From NCBI GenBank assembly GCA_021229015.1, contig CM037785.1, positions 43,608,543 to 43,672,542 on the forward strand: DNA of 64,000 nucleotides, written 5' to 3'. The stretch comes from Solen grandis (Eukaryota; Mollusca; Bivalvia; Adapedonta; Solenidae). The position numbers were made by a program, and so were the translations under genes. A model generated the notes under the pieces. That model was given only the letters and a program-made list of their open reading frames with translations. It had not been told where the DNA came from and searched no databases. Below are positions 54,575 to 64,000 of the stretch, one piece after another; the first letter of the stretch is position 1; every line of letters begins with the position of its first letter.

Positions 54575-54970
54575 GTATTTTTTGTGGATTGAATAAATAT
54601 TGTGCTGCCTTTGTGGGGCTTGCGGTAGGTCGGTGGTTCACCCGGGACCCCTTGTACTTGGGTCTTTCCCCCCTGTAATTTGTGGACGTTGCTATATGAT
54701 GAAAAAACTATGCAAAACGACAGTAAAAACCCAATACAACAACAATGATTGTGGTCTCCCCGTAGACCAAATTTCTAACTGTCCAAAGACTTTGGCACCC
54801 CGNNNNNNNNNNNNNNNNNNNNNNNNNNNNNNNNNNNNNNNNNNNNNNNNNNNNNNNNNNNNNNNNNNNNNNNNNNNNNNNNNNNNNNNNNNNNNNNNNN
54901 NNAGCAACGCTCAGCTAAAGATCTGAAGTGCAGAGAGGCAATGACCTACCACCAGCAAACTGGAAAACCT
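54575..54970. repeat. Family-2 SINE fragments around the second gap
   Basis: GCTTGCGGTAGGTCGGTGGT before the gap (about 54620) and GACCTACCACCAGCAAACTGG after it (about 54942) are opposite-strand pieces of the repeat complete at 29440. Confidence 0.6.
54803..54902. other. Assembly gap of 100 N
   Basis: Exactly 100 N. It separates the distorted block from clean sequence and lies between pieces of the same SINE-like repeat as the first gap. Confidence 0.95.
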
Positions 54971-55533
54971 TTTCATATGAAAAATCCATGTAACAGTCTT
55001 CAGTATCACTGTTACAATCATTAGTAAATTGAGACCTGACAAAGCCTAACTAGGGCCCTCATAATAATTTGAGAAATAATATATTGCAAAATCATAATTC
55101 ATACTCAAAAAGCACCAAAATATTTCTGAATCCTTTGATATTCCATTATGAATTATAAATACAAATAGATGCAGAGCTTACAGGTAGTTTCCTTGAAATC
55201 CACACCTCCTACCCCTCATTCCTAAAATGTCAGCACTGTTGTTGTTTTAATAAAGTTATCAAATAAGTAATTTTTCTCTGACCAGGTTTAGTGATGGCCA
55301 GGATGATCTTGTTTTTGGTTAATAATCATGATCACAGCAAATGGCAACAAGTCAAAGAAGATCCCCAAGTGCACAGAGGCCCCCAGGGAAGAACCATTTA
55401 GCTGGAAGGCTTCCTTACATAAACCCAATTGTGAGGGATCTCAGAATACTGTATTTCTATGCTAAGTGCTTATACATATATATGCACTTCACCTAGTTTT
55501 GCTCTCACTCCTCGATTTTACATCACAACTCAC

Positions 55534-55659
55534 TTTCTTGATCACCTGCCCGTAGATTTTAAACGAGGAGATGAAAGCTTCCACGTAATCCTGACACTTC
55601 ATCTTCACCTCGTTAGCTTCAGGTGCAGCCGTCTGAGCTGTGTAGAACTTGTAAAATTT
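55534..55659 (-). CDS. SLC29-type exon G (central cytoplasmic loop)
   Basis: Acceptor AACAG, donor GTGAGT, 126 bp in phase 0. KFYKFYTAQTAAPEANEVKM is followed by YVEAFISSFKIYGQVIKK, the amphipathic lead-in to TM7. Confidence 0.75.
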
Positions 55660-56914
55660 CTGTTAAAATAATCAACAGACATAAGAAGAAGTTTTTAGAT
55701 GTTAGATTTCATAGTAAATACCTTCAAATATTTTGAAACATAACATTACAAACTACAAACATGGATACATATGTGCAACTTCAGCTTTAGAAACGTTATG
55801 ATAAAACTAAGAGCAATCACTGAATGTAATAAATACGCCCACTGCAATACCTTTACTAAAAAGCATAAAAAAAAATTGCAAAATGGGACAGGACAGGATG
55901 TCATGTGATGGGACAACAATGGTGATTCTAGTATATCTTCAACTCCTCTTTTAAAAAAATATCAAATACACATTTAGTAAGCTAGGTATACTTAAGAAAG
56001 TTGTATGCCTTACACTGGTAGTTCTTAAAATACTGAACATAAATTTTAATTTCCAACTAAAAATATGAATCTTCATTTTATGCTCACTGATGGAATCAGT
56101 GAAATAATATCATTCACTAAGTGTTTTGTTGTGTTTTTTTAACTAATGAGGGGAGATAAATAGGGTATGTGTAACATTCCAGTATTTACAAGTTGCCTCC
56201 CTTTGTTTCCTTTTAAGAATGGAACAAGTTTGACATCACAGATATTCTAAGCATTCAGTCTCAGTGTTTTTTGGTGTGTTTTTTTTTCTTCATATTTATT
56301 CATTGATTGATTTTCCACTTAAAAGGTAATCTTAATATAACTATAATACCCATAAATGATTGACAAATACCAAAAGGAATCAAAAGGAAATATCAATAAA
56401 TATCACTTCCAGTCTAATGTCAACATTTGACTCTTGTTGTCTAGAAAAGTCAGAAATCAGAAAACTCCAGAAACTACCTCTGGCTCTGTTTCTTATGGTG
56501 TAATATTTTCAACAAACAAACAAAAAAAGTTCAATATAAAATTGGCAAATTATCATCTTTTGCTTATTTTAGTCCAGAGTACAGGGAATTGATAATTTTA
56601 CACTGGGCCAACCAGACCTGGAACTACATTTATTGGCTGTCCAAGTAACTTTGAGATAAACAAGTACAATTTTTTTAGGACTATGTTGAGTGGAAGCAGG
56701 GATTAAACCCACAACCTCCAGGTTACAGAAATAACTGTATCTAGACTTACTGTGAGAGGCAGCACGAAGTAAGCATCAAATGCTACCAGTAGGATTACAA
56801 TGGCAACAATAAAGTAGTACACTGCTGCTGTCCTAGGGTTGGGGGACGCTGAAACATGAAGTTAGTCTTAATGAATAATTGCAACTGCATAGTACATGTA
56901 TGTATATGATGTAC

Positions 56915-56947
<33 letters not shown>

Positions 56948-57563
56948 CGCAGACAGACAACAGATATGGCTGTCAGTATCCCTGACAAAAGCAATCTATT
57001 CTTGGTATACATTAATAGCTATACACATGCAGGTATAGGCGCTCCTAATACATCATTATTTATGGTAATGTTAAAAGATGTGTCTGTCCTTATCATGTCT
57101 CTTTCCTCTTTTATCACAGCTTGGCACTCCCGTTTTATTATCCTGTATCATTACAGGCTCGGCTAGATAAAAAGGTCGGCCTAGCCTCACAAAGGCAATT
57201 ATGATTTCAGTTTTCATATTGAGTTTGAAAGAACTTTACCCAGACATTATGCGGACAATAAGAGTTTCATTTCCTTTTCCATTTTTATTGTTTGATGCTG
57301 TAATTAAAATATGAAAACTTCGTATCTACCTACAGTCAATTAGTACCAGTAATGGAAGGTTTTTCAGGAGGGGAAAAGATCAAAAACAAGACTTGCATCA
57401 TGGAAAATTCCAGTAATTAAAATTGCTATTTAAAGACATACCAGCTATAGAGATAATACTGATCACAGCTGTGAGGACTCCACTGAGATTCTGTAATACA
57501 AAAAAAAAATTTGTAAGGATCATCCTTTGATAGATAAACAAAATTATCCACCATCACAATCAT

Positions 57564-57599
<36 letters not shown>

Positions 57600-60500
57600 G
57601 AGTTGCAATAACACTTGCATTGACATCAAAACCATCAACATTTTTTTTTTCATATTCATCCTCGTCATTAATCATCCTTCATAGAATCAACAGCCGTACC
57701 CTTCAACATCATTCAAATCATCAACATTGATGATAATTATCATCAACAATAGCATAATCAACATCAACGTCATCACTAGACTAATAACATAATATAAATG
57801 TTATAGACTTTATAACAAATATAGAACATGAAACGACTGTTCTGATACACATCGGGTGCAACACCCGGGACCCATGTGGGTCACAAGGCCACACTCTCAC
57901 AAAATTTATTTTACCTGATTTTTTCCTATAAAACTTAAGAATATTTCAAACTGTAGAGGAACATGAGGGTAAAATGCATTTCGGGGGAAATGACAATTTT
58001 ATTTTAATGAATATATACAAACTGGCTTGAATTCCATTATCAATACTTAACAATAAGAAATACTTAAAATATTTAGGCTCATTTTTCATCATTATTGTTT
58101 CCCTCAATTAAAAGAAAAAACATTGAAATATTTCATTTATTGACACTTAATGTCAGCCAGTATGGTAACAATACATTTCAACAAAATCATTTACATATAC
58201 ATTTTGTAAAACAAGAACAGTGGAATGCGTTTCTACCTTAAGATTGTAAGTATTACTTAGCACTGAGTATTACTGGGAGGCTGAACCATCACATTCCCTC
58301 GGGTATCTACTCACCGTGCCCAGTACAATGGCATTGGTATACTTCATGGGCAGTACTGCGGCCTGGCCAAACACACTGTTCTGGTATACTCCCGCACAAC
58401 CTGGAGATAGTCAGACATTGCCATGGTGCTCAACTGTCAGGGAATAGTTATTTCAGCTTGGGAGAAAACTGGGCTCTCACACCAGAAAACCTTTGCAGCC
58501 CGGAAAGAAAACTATGAGCCCAAGATCTGAGTATGTTGAGCATTTTTTTTTTTTTAAAACTTGTATGGAACTCATAATAAAAAGGGATACTTATGGTTGG
58601 GTTTATGGAGGCAGTGACTCTATGCATCCCCTATGTTAGAATTTTCAATCTGATTATTTTGTATCAGTTGGACTCACAAAACTACAGAAGTAAGAGCCCA
58701 GGAAAAATCTGGTGTTTTCAAGCTCTCTGGCTACCAATGCTACAACAGACTGGTACTCACTCAGGCTTTTTTTTTTGTATTATTTTGGGAGTATTTTTTT
58801 TTTCATTTAATTGCAAAAGTTTCTTGAAAAAAATCTCAGACTGGAGACTGATTTGTCATATTATGGAAGTTTTCAACTGGAAATGGCTAGATTACTAATT
58901 GTTATTGAACCTATGTATGGACTTAAGATTATATCAAAACATATATAAGGAAATTGAGAGAGAGAGAGAGAGAGAGAGGAGAACAAAAACAGAGAGAGAG
59001 ATAGAGAGAGAGAGAGAGATACTTACAGTTCAGCAATGACACAGAGACCATGGTTAGCCCAAAGAAGATATGGGGGACTGAAATCAAACAAGGCATATTA
59101 ATGAAAAAAGAGAGCCATCAAACATGAGAACCTGATAAACAAGTTTCTCATGACCAACTCACAAAAACAACTTGCAACTTCTAAAAGATGTGTATCAGTG
59201 AAAAGAAATTAATGAGATAATTTCCAGCAGGACAAAATGTGACAAAAATAGATATTGTAATTTGTAAATCATTCCCATAACATATCACCCTGAAGTTATC
59301 TTTGAATCCCAATACTTGGGAGCTATTCAGGAGCATACATATACACCCAGTATTAAGTTTTGTCTCATGAAAATTCACGTACAAATCCATGACTTGATGA
59401 ATATCAATTCATAATTCATAAAACTTTAAATATAAAACAGGTTATTGAAACAGCAGATTTTATAACATTATTGTATGAGCAACCAAAGGAGACCCTTATC
59501 AGACAACTCCTGGAATGAACTGCTTTTAAATTTTACTGGAGTACCATCTGCTGTATTTTATAGTGATTAACTTGTTTGGATTGAACATCCCACTGACAGT
59601 ATTTCAGTTATTTGTGGACTTGTCTACATGAGAAAGATACAATGCTGTCTCCCTGCCATATTTTAGTGGCATGACACTACATCCAGGTATGTTGTCCAGA
59701 CACTGGGCCAAACAGTCCTGAAACTACCCTTATGTTCTGAGACCATAAGAAGACATACTAGAACCATTTAAATCACTATAGTATGACACAGCCAGGGATC
59801 AAACCTATGACCTCTCAGTTAATTCCACCATGTATTTGGTGAAGCGTGTGGTATGAAAGTTTCATTGTCAAAGACACAAAAACAAGGCAAGTGAAGAAAG
59901 ACCCACAGGACAGAGAGAGAAGGAGACATACTGGTGCTGGTGTCCACCATGGCCAGGACGACGGTGAAGATGAAGATGAGCACCATAAGGAACAAAGCGA
60001 TGGCGATCCTGCGTGTCGACGCTTGTCTGCAGAGTTAAAAACACACAGATAAACAGCTCTTCATATGTAATATTTTCACACAAAGTAGTAATTGGAACAC
60101 ATGTGTCTGCTGAAAGACATATAATGAAAAAAGTGTTAAAGACAATGTGTGAGACAGATGGACAGACAGACAATGACCAGATTATTCACTTTAATGATGG
60201 GAAAATATCACATTATCAAAAAAAAAAATTTACAATACAATACTTATAATATTTCAAATAACCTGATGTATGCATAGTCAAATAAATGTCTCCACCAACC
60301 AAAATATTTGTCAAGAATTTATTATCATTCTTATTAATCATTATATGAATTATTTATTAATTTATCAAAAGAAAAAAAATACTGCTAAAAGAAAATATAA
60401 CAGAAATATGAAAGAAGTTGGGAAAATATCACGATGTTTACTCTACAGCAGTGAAAATAAAACCATAACGTGACCATTTTAATAGAATCGTCAATGTGTG

Positions 60501-61699
60501 TTGCATTGTTAGTTAAAAATCAATAAGGCATGAAACATCACACGTCAACCTACGGTCGAGTCTACTGTATTACACAAAATAAAGTGATGGTTTCTTCCAT
60601 TTAGCCCTTGTAGTAAACAGACCAATTAGCTAGCCTCTGGTGCGTCTGTACAGATGACAGGTGTTGAAACAAGATCTGAATACTGTTTTATTTTTATAGA
60701 AAAAAATAGCTAGGTTTGTCATGTAGACCTTAATGGTTCGATCTACATTTTGATCTTTAAAACATTTTAGTATCTATGATTTGTACATTTTGCTACATGC
60801 CCTCACAGATTAAATTGGCCAAATTTTTATTGCGATTGTCATGCATTGTGGGCCTTCGAAATCTCATGTTATCTTAAAATGACAATTAAATTACATTGTA
60901 TTATAAGATATAATTTTCACATAACTATTCAATTATTATAAATTAAGAATATAGCTTGAACAGCATTTATCTGTTGATGTAACAATAAAGTTGGGAACTG
61001 CAATGTGTCAGAGATCAAAGGATTATGGGTAATGCATAGCTGCCACTGATATGTATAAGTGAGTAACGTAAATAAAATAAATTAACACACCATTAAGCTT
61101 TTGTCTAACAGTTGTTTAGCTAGTAATATCAATTTATGATGGCAGTGAAATGTATATTGGCATTTTATATGACTTTTTGAAATAATACATATCTGTAAAA
61201 TTGCATTTTCTGAAAATGCTTGATTAGGTGAACGTGAAAGTAGGATATTAAATTCTTATTTACATGCTTAATCACCGATAGCATTTTTGAAATTATTGTA
61301 TAATGTTTCAACAATGATAAAAACACTTTTAGTAATATCTAGGCATGCTCATGTCACCAAACTCTGGTCATATTTATAAACTGCCTTTACATATCGCATG
61401 AATGAAGTAACTATTTTCATACAATCAATTTCTTTAGTTCTCCACACCTGTGTGTGTAACGTAGCAATTTTAAATTGTGTCTGTCAAGTGACGTGTCGAG
61501 TTAACTTCATGGGTAACACAAGCGATCGTTTACAGATATAAATGTGTTGGTATACTCACTTGCCAAACTGAAAGAATGTGTTGATACAGCTGATCACGGC
61601 ATTAGACACCTGCGCCACGATACCCAGGAAGAACATGAACTCGGTCCTGTAGGTGGCGTTCACACTGATGGGCGTGTTCAGCTTGTAGCTCTCAAAATA
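55534..61699 (-). CDS. Equilibrative nucleoside transporter (SLC29 family), partial gene
   Basis: Seven minus-strand exons, each with AG/GT borders and compatible phases: 61560-61699, 59932-60026, 59027-59077, 58315-58400, 57442-57490, 56751-56848, 55534-55659. Joined, they give about 214 residues covering roughly TM2 to the large cytoplasmic loop of an ENT: YRTEFMFFLGIVAQVSNAVI, RRIAIALFLMVLIFIFTVVL, HIFFGLTMVSVSLLN, CAGVYQNSVFGQAAVLPMKY, NLSGVLTAVISIISIA, AVYYFIVAIVILLVAFDAYF and a charged loop. ENTs move nucleosides across membranes by facilitated diffusion. The first exon(s) with TM1 lie beyond the window's right side or were missed; the last helices would fall in the gap or distorted block. 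Introns carry SINEs and microsatellites. Confidence 0.85.
56575..56735 (-). mobile_element. tRNA-derived SINE (family 1) in the intron
   Basis: Minus-strand B-box region GTGGGTTTAATCCCTGC and body GGTCTGGTTGGCCCAGTGT, truncated. Confidence 0.6.
56751..56848 (-). CDS. SLC29-type exon F (TM6)
   Basis: Acceptor TTTCAG, donor GTAAGT. SPNPRTAAVYYFIVAIVILL then VAFDAYFVLPLT. A SINE head begins only about 15-30 bp beyond the donor. Confidence 0.85.
56916..56944. repeat. Poly-G run of 29
   Basis: An uninterrupted run of G in the intron upstream of exon F; able to form G-quadruplexes and prone to length errors. Confidence 0.85.
57442..57490 (-). CDS. SLC29-type exon E (49 bp)
   Basis: Acceptor TTACAG, donor GTATGT. 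NLSGVLTAVISIISIA matches the helix that follows the signature motif in ENTs. Confidence 0.8.
57560..57600. repeat. (CAT)n microsatellite
   Basis: About ten uninterrupted CAT units within a wider CAT-rich stretch; the methionine-run frame across it is an artefact. Confidence 0.85.
58315..58400 (-). CDS. SLC29-type exon D (signature QxSxFGxAxxxPxxYT)
   Basis: Acceptor CTCCAG, donor GTGAGT. CAGVYQNSVFGQAAVLPMKY then TNAIVLGT contains the most diagnostic ENT motif of the gene. 86 bp, ends in phase 0. Confidence 0.9.
58955..59019. repeat. (GA)n microsatellite beside exon C
   Basis: Two GA tracts flank a short AACAAAAACA interruption, ending within a few bases of the exon C donor. Confidence 0.85.
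59027..59077 (-). CDS. SLC29-type exon C (51 bp)
   Basis: Acceptor TTTCAG, donor GTAAGT. Encodes PHIFFGLTMVSVSLLN; its split last codon completes a cysteine with exon D. A (GA)n microsatellite lies directly beyond the donor. Confidence 0.8.
59565..59830 (-). mobile_element. tRNA-derived SINE (family 1) in the intron
   Basis: Minus-strand head with GGTCATAGGTTTGATCCCTG, body ACTGTTTGGCCCAGTGTCTG and tail near CCCACTGACAGTATTTCAG (as read on plus). Confidence 0.7.
59932..60026 (-). CDS. SLC29-type exon B (TM3)
   Basis: Acceptor CTGCAG, donor GTATGT. Encodes STRRIAIALFLMVLIFIFTV and VLAMVDTST; 95 bp, phase fits exons A and C. Confidence 0.85.
60100..61540. other. Intron sequence of the transporter gene
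   Basis: No further exon with conserved ENT sequence or known repeat was recognised here. Confidence 0.5.
61560..61699 (-). CDS. SLC29-type exon A (TM2 region)
   Basis: Acceptor TTTCAG, donor GTGAGT. Encodes YFESYKLNTPISVNATYRTE, then FMFFLGIVAQVSNAVISC and INTFFQFG. 140 bp, ends after two bases of a codon. Confidence 0.8.
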
Positions 61700-61701
61700 C
61701 T

Positions 61702-62490
61702 GAAATTGCATCAAAATTGGTGTCCATAAAAACTGGCAATCACGTATCTGGGTTTTCCATGACTGTTCATTTTAATTAATTTAATGAATAAATTTATCTA
61801 TTTTGAAGATACAAAGGACCTTTCTACTGTTTACAGATGTATTCAAATGGACTTTATTATACAGGCTATCCTGTGGCTACCCTGGGATCACAGGTAATAA
61901 ATGGTTGACCTGGTATACACAAAACAACGCATATTTTATTTGTGAAACTGTTTGTGAGAAGTTAACCTAGCCATGAGTGGATAATGTGGGACTTGAACTG
62001 TCACTGCTAACAACTGGAAAAGTGCACCAGTATGGGAATGATTATCCCACTCACCTATAAACATTCCTTTACACATGATCTCATCGTCCAAGTTGGAGGT
62101 GGGACACAGATTTTCAAGCAAAGCAGGGAATTTTAATTATAAGCATTTTACACCACATGTCAACATTGAGTTGAAGAACAATTACTTCTGTTCTGCTTTT
62201 CATTACTCTTAACACACAAAAACTCATCAGGTCTGTTCTTGCAGAGTCTCTTACCTTCATTTGTCTCTTGTGAGGGAAAAAACATAATTTATGTGTTGAT
62301 ATTGGGGGTCAACACTTAAACCCAAAATGGCAAATTGGGGCTTCTTGGCTAAATTGACCTTTCCAGTGTTTTCATAAATATTTAAATTTAAAGGATTATC
62401 AATGTGATAACTTGGATACAGAGATACCATGTAGTCAATGGCTGACATGGTTTACACAAAAAAACAGATTGGTTTGTGATACCATTTGTG
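61702..62490. other. Non-coding sequence upstream of exon A
   Basis: No N-terminal ENT exon (TM1, LLPWN-type motif) was found. A possible donor GAAG/GTAAGAG lies near 62255 without a convincing coding segment. Confidence 0.4.
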
Positions 62491-62499
62491 AGCAAATGA

Positions 62500-63090
62500 G
62501 ATAGCCATAGATGGGAAATAATCCCTTAATAGGAAAGACCAAACACAGTATATACATGTCAATCTGTGAGACCATGTACTACCGGAGACCCTCATTCTCC
62601 AGCAATTTCTATTCCTTGAATTGTGAATGGGGACGGTACCCCTTCGTTTGTGAAAAATTAGTGTTATTTTCCTTAAAATTGTGAAAAAAATCAATTTGTT
62701 GTGAATGGGTCCTTTTACAATACCAATTATAGAAGGAAAAAAATTGCAGACTTCATACAGACTCATTTTGACACATTGGCAAACACAACAGTCAACTTCT
62801 TTCTGGAGCTGTCTGATCAGGGTCTCCTTTGTTCGCTCATAAGATAATGAAGCTCAAATTCTGCATAGCACAATAAGAAATATCAATTGTTTCATATACA
62901 ATTTAAAAAAAAAATACAATTTAAAGTTCAGTAAATTAATATACATAAAGCCATAAAATCATCCATGAATATTCATGAAAGCAAAGGGTTAATGGCAGAG
63001 ACCAGAGGAAAGACTGGAAAAAGTGCACTTTATATACATGTCAATCTGTGAGACAATGCACAACCAGAAACCCTCACTTTCTTAATTAAT
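62500..63090. repeat. Dispersed repeat pieces
   Basis: ATATACATGTCAATCTGTGA recurs at about 62550 and 63030 in similar context. TCTGATCAGGGTCTCCTTTG (about 62813) is the inverse of a segment near 59485. Confidence 0.5.
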
Positions 63091-63369
63091 ATTCAGTCTC
63101 CAGCTATATATCCTAAGGCTGAATTAATATAGCATGTAATATTGTTAAGCTGACGCTTTGTGTGCAGATAAAATTATTTTGAGGAAGTTAAAGTGCACAT
63201 GTTCATGGTTTTGTCACTGGGGATATCTGCACAACTGACAGACTGCAGTCATTTGTAAGTGTCTGCATAATGCACCTGTCTTGTGCACTGCAATTCTCCT
63301 TTGTGAGGTTTATTCACCTATGAAGTTCCAAGGTTATATGTCTCATAGTGCAGGAGTAATACTTTAAAA

Positions 63370-64000
63370 AAACAAGAGGCCCATGATGGCCCTAAATCGC
63401 TCACCTGAGATAAAAAGGTTGACCCAAGGAACATATGTACCAATTTATTTTAAAATCTGGCCAGTAGTTTTGAAGAAGATGATTTTTAAAATTTTCATTT
63501 TTTTTTTCTTTTTGTTGCCATGGCAACCAGAGTTCTACATGGATCAAGTTTATTTTAGCAACTTTTGTGAAGGTTGACCCAAGGATCATCCCTGCTAAGT
63601 TTAATCAAATTCTGTCCAGTGGTGTCAGAGGAGATGTTGTTTAAAGGTTTCTCTATATACATATAAGGCAAATAAGCCCCGCCCCTGGCGGCCATGTTTT
63701 TTTAACGATCGGAATAATTTTAGCAACTTTGGTAGAGGTTGACCCAAGGAACATCTGTACCAATTTATTTTAAAATCTGGCCAGTAGTTTTGAAGAAGAT
63801 ATTTTTAAATTTTTTTTTTTTTTTGTTGCCATGGCAACCAGAGTTCTAATGGATAAGTTTATTTTACAATTTTGTGAAGGTTGACCCAAGGATCATCCCT
63901 GCCAAGTTTAATCAAATTCTGTCTAGTGGTTTCAGAGGAGATGTTGTTTAAAGGTTTCTCTATATACATATAAGGCAAATAAGCCCCGCCCCTGGTGGCC
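63370..64000 (+). repeat. Tandem dispersed repeat, 320-bp period
   Basis: It opens AACAAGAGGCCCATGATGGC, a repeat start I associate with bivalve genomes. GGTTGACCCAAGGAACAT recurs at 63418 and 63738, and a related half-unit (GGTTGACCCAAGGATCATCC) at about 63573 and 63880. The repeat runs off the window edge; its reading frames are not genes. Confidence 0.75.

Noticed and set aside
54600..54926. 108-residue frame across the second gap
   Set aside because: It reads through N and SINE-like sequence.

Overview
The window is animal nuclear DNA, most likely from a marine bivalve mollusc. That is an inference from an intron-containing SLC29-type transporter gene, many tRNA-derived SINEs, minisatellite-bearing repeats, a dispersed repeat at the right edge of a kind I associate with bivalves, and a complete Polinton/Maverick. 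No bacterial operons, rRNA or CRISPR arrays are visible. There are two 100-N assembly gaps (4703-4802 and 54803-54902).

1-6087 is host DNA: a P2X7-type cysteine-rich fragment (287-532), SINEs, a 29-bp minisatellite (2793-3183), a piggyBac-like MITE (3528-3761) and a gap that falls inside a SINE. 6094-20556 is a 14,463-bp Polinton with 347-bp terminal inverted repeats that differ at one position, flanked by the 6-bp duplication CACGTG. Gene order is integrase(-), zinc-finger protein(+), protein-primed-type DNA polymerase B(+), three small conserved proteins(-), a 188-aa conserved protein(-), packaging ATPase(-), major capsid protein(-), 442-aa coiled-coil/membrane protein(+), 457-aa membrane-anchored protein(-), two penton-like paralogues(+), a fibre-like protein(+) and a 220-aa membrane protein(+). 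Together they would make, fill and deliver a virus-like particle. As read here the integrase and polymerase are broken while almost all virion-type genes are open. No Ulp1/adenain-type protease was recognised.

The most unusual thing in the window is a family of about 19 short GC-rich hairpin modules, with 5-bp arms and a 3-bp A- or T-rich loop, scattered only through this Polinton. They lie between genes, directly before start codons and in frame inside several coding regions, where they add related peptides such as QPDFVRK. The arms differ from copy to copy by paired, compensating changes. Each element end is also a 134-bp concentric palindrome nested in the TIR.

20563-34390 is host intergenic DNA with a 5'-truncated LINE, SINEs and a 30-bp minisatellite bordered by about 100-bp inverted repeats. 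34390-54560 has a different texture: expanded homopolymers and broken words throughout. At least 34901-37286 is an inverted, damaged copy of 1639-4702, so this block looks like low-accuracy assembly or a misplaced second haplotype, and open frames in it should not be trusted. 54903-64000 is clean host sequence carrying seven phase-consistent minus-strand exons of an equilibrative nucleoside transporter (SLC29 family), with introns full of SINEs and microsatellites, and a tandem dispersed repeat at the right edge.
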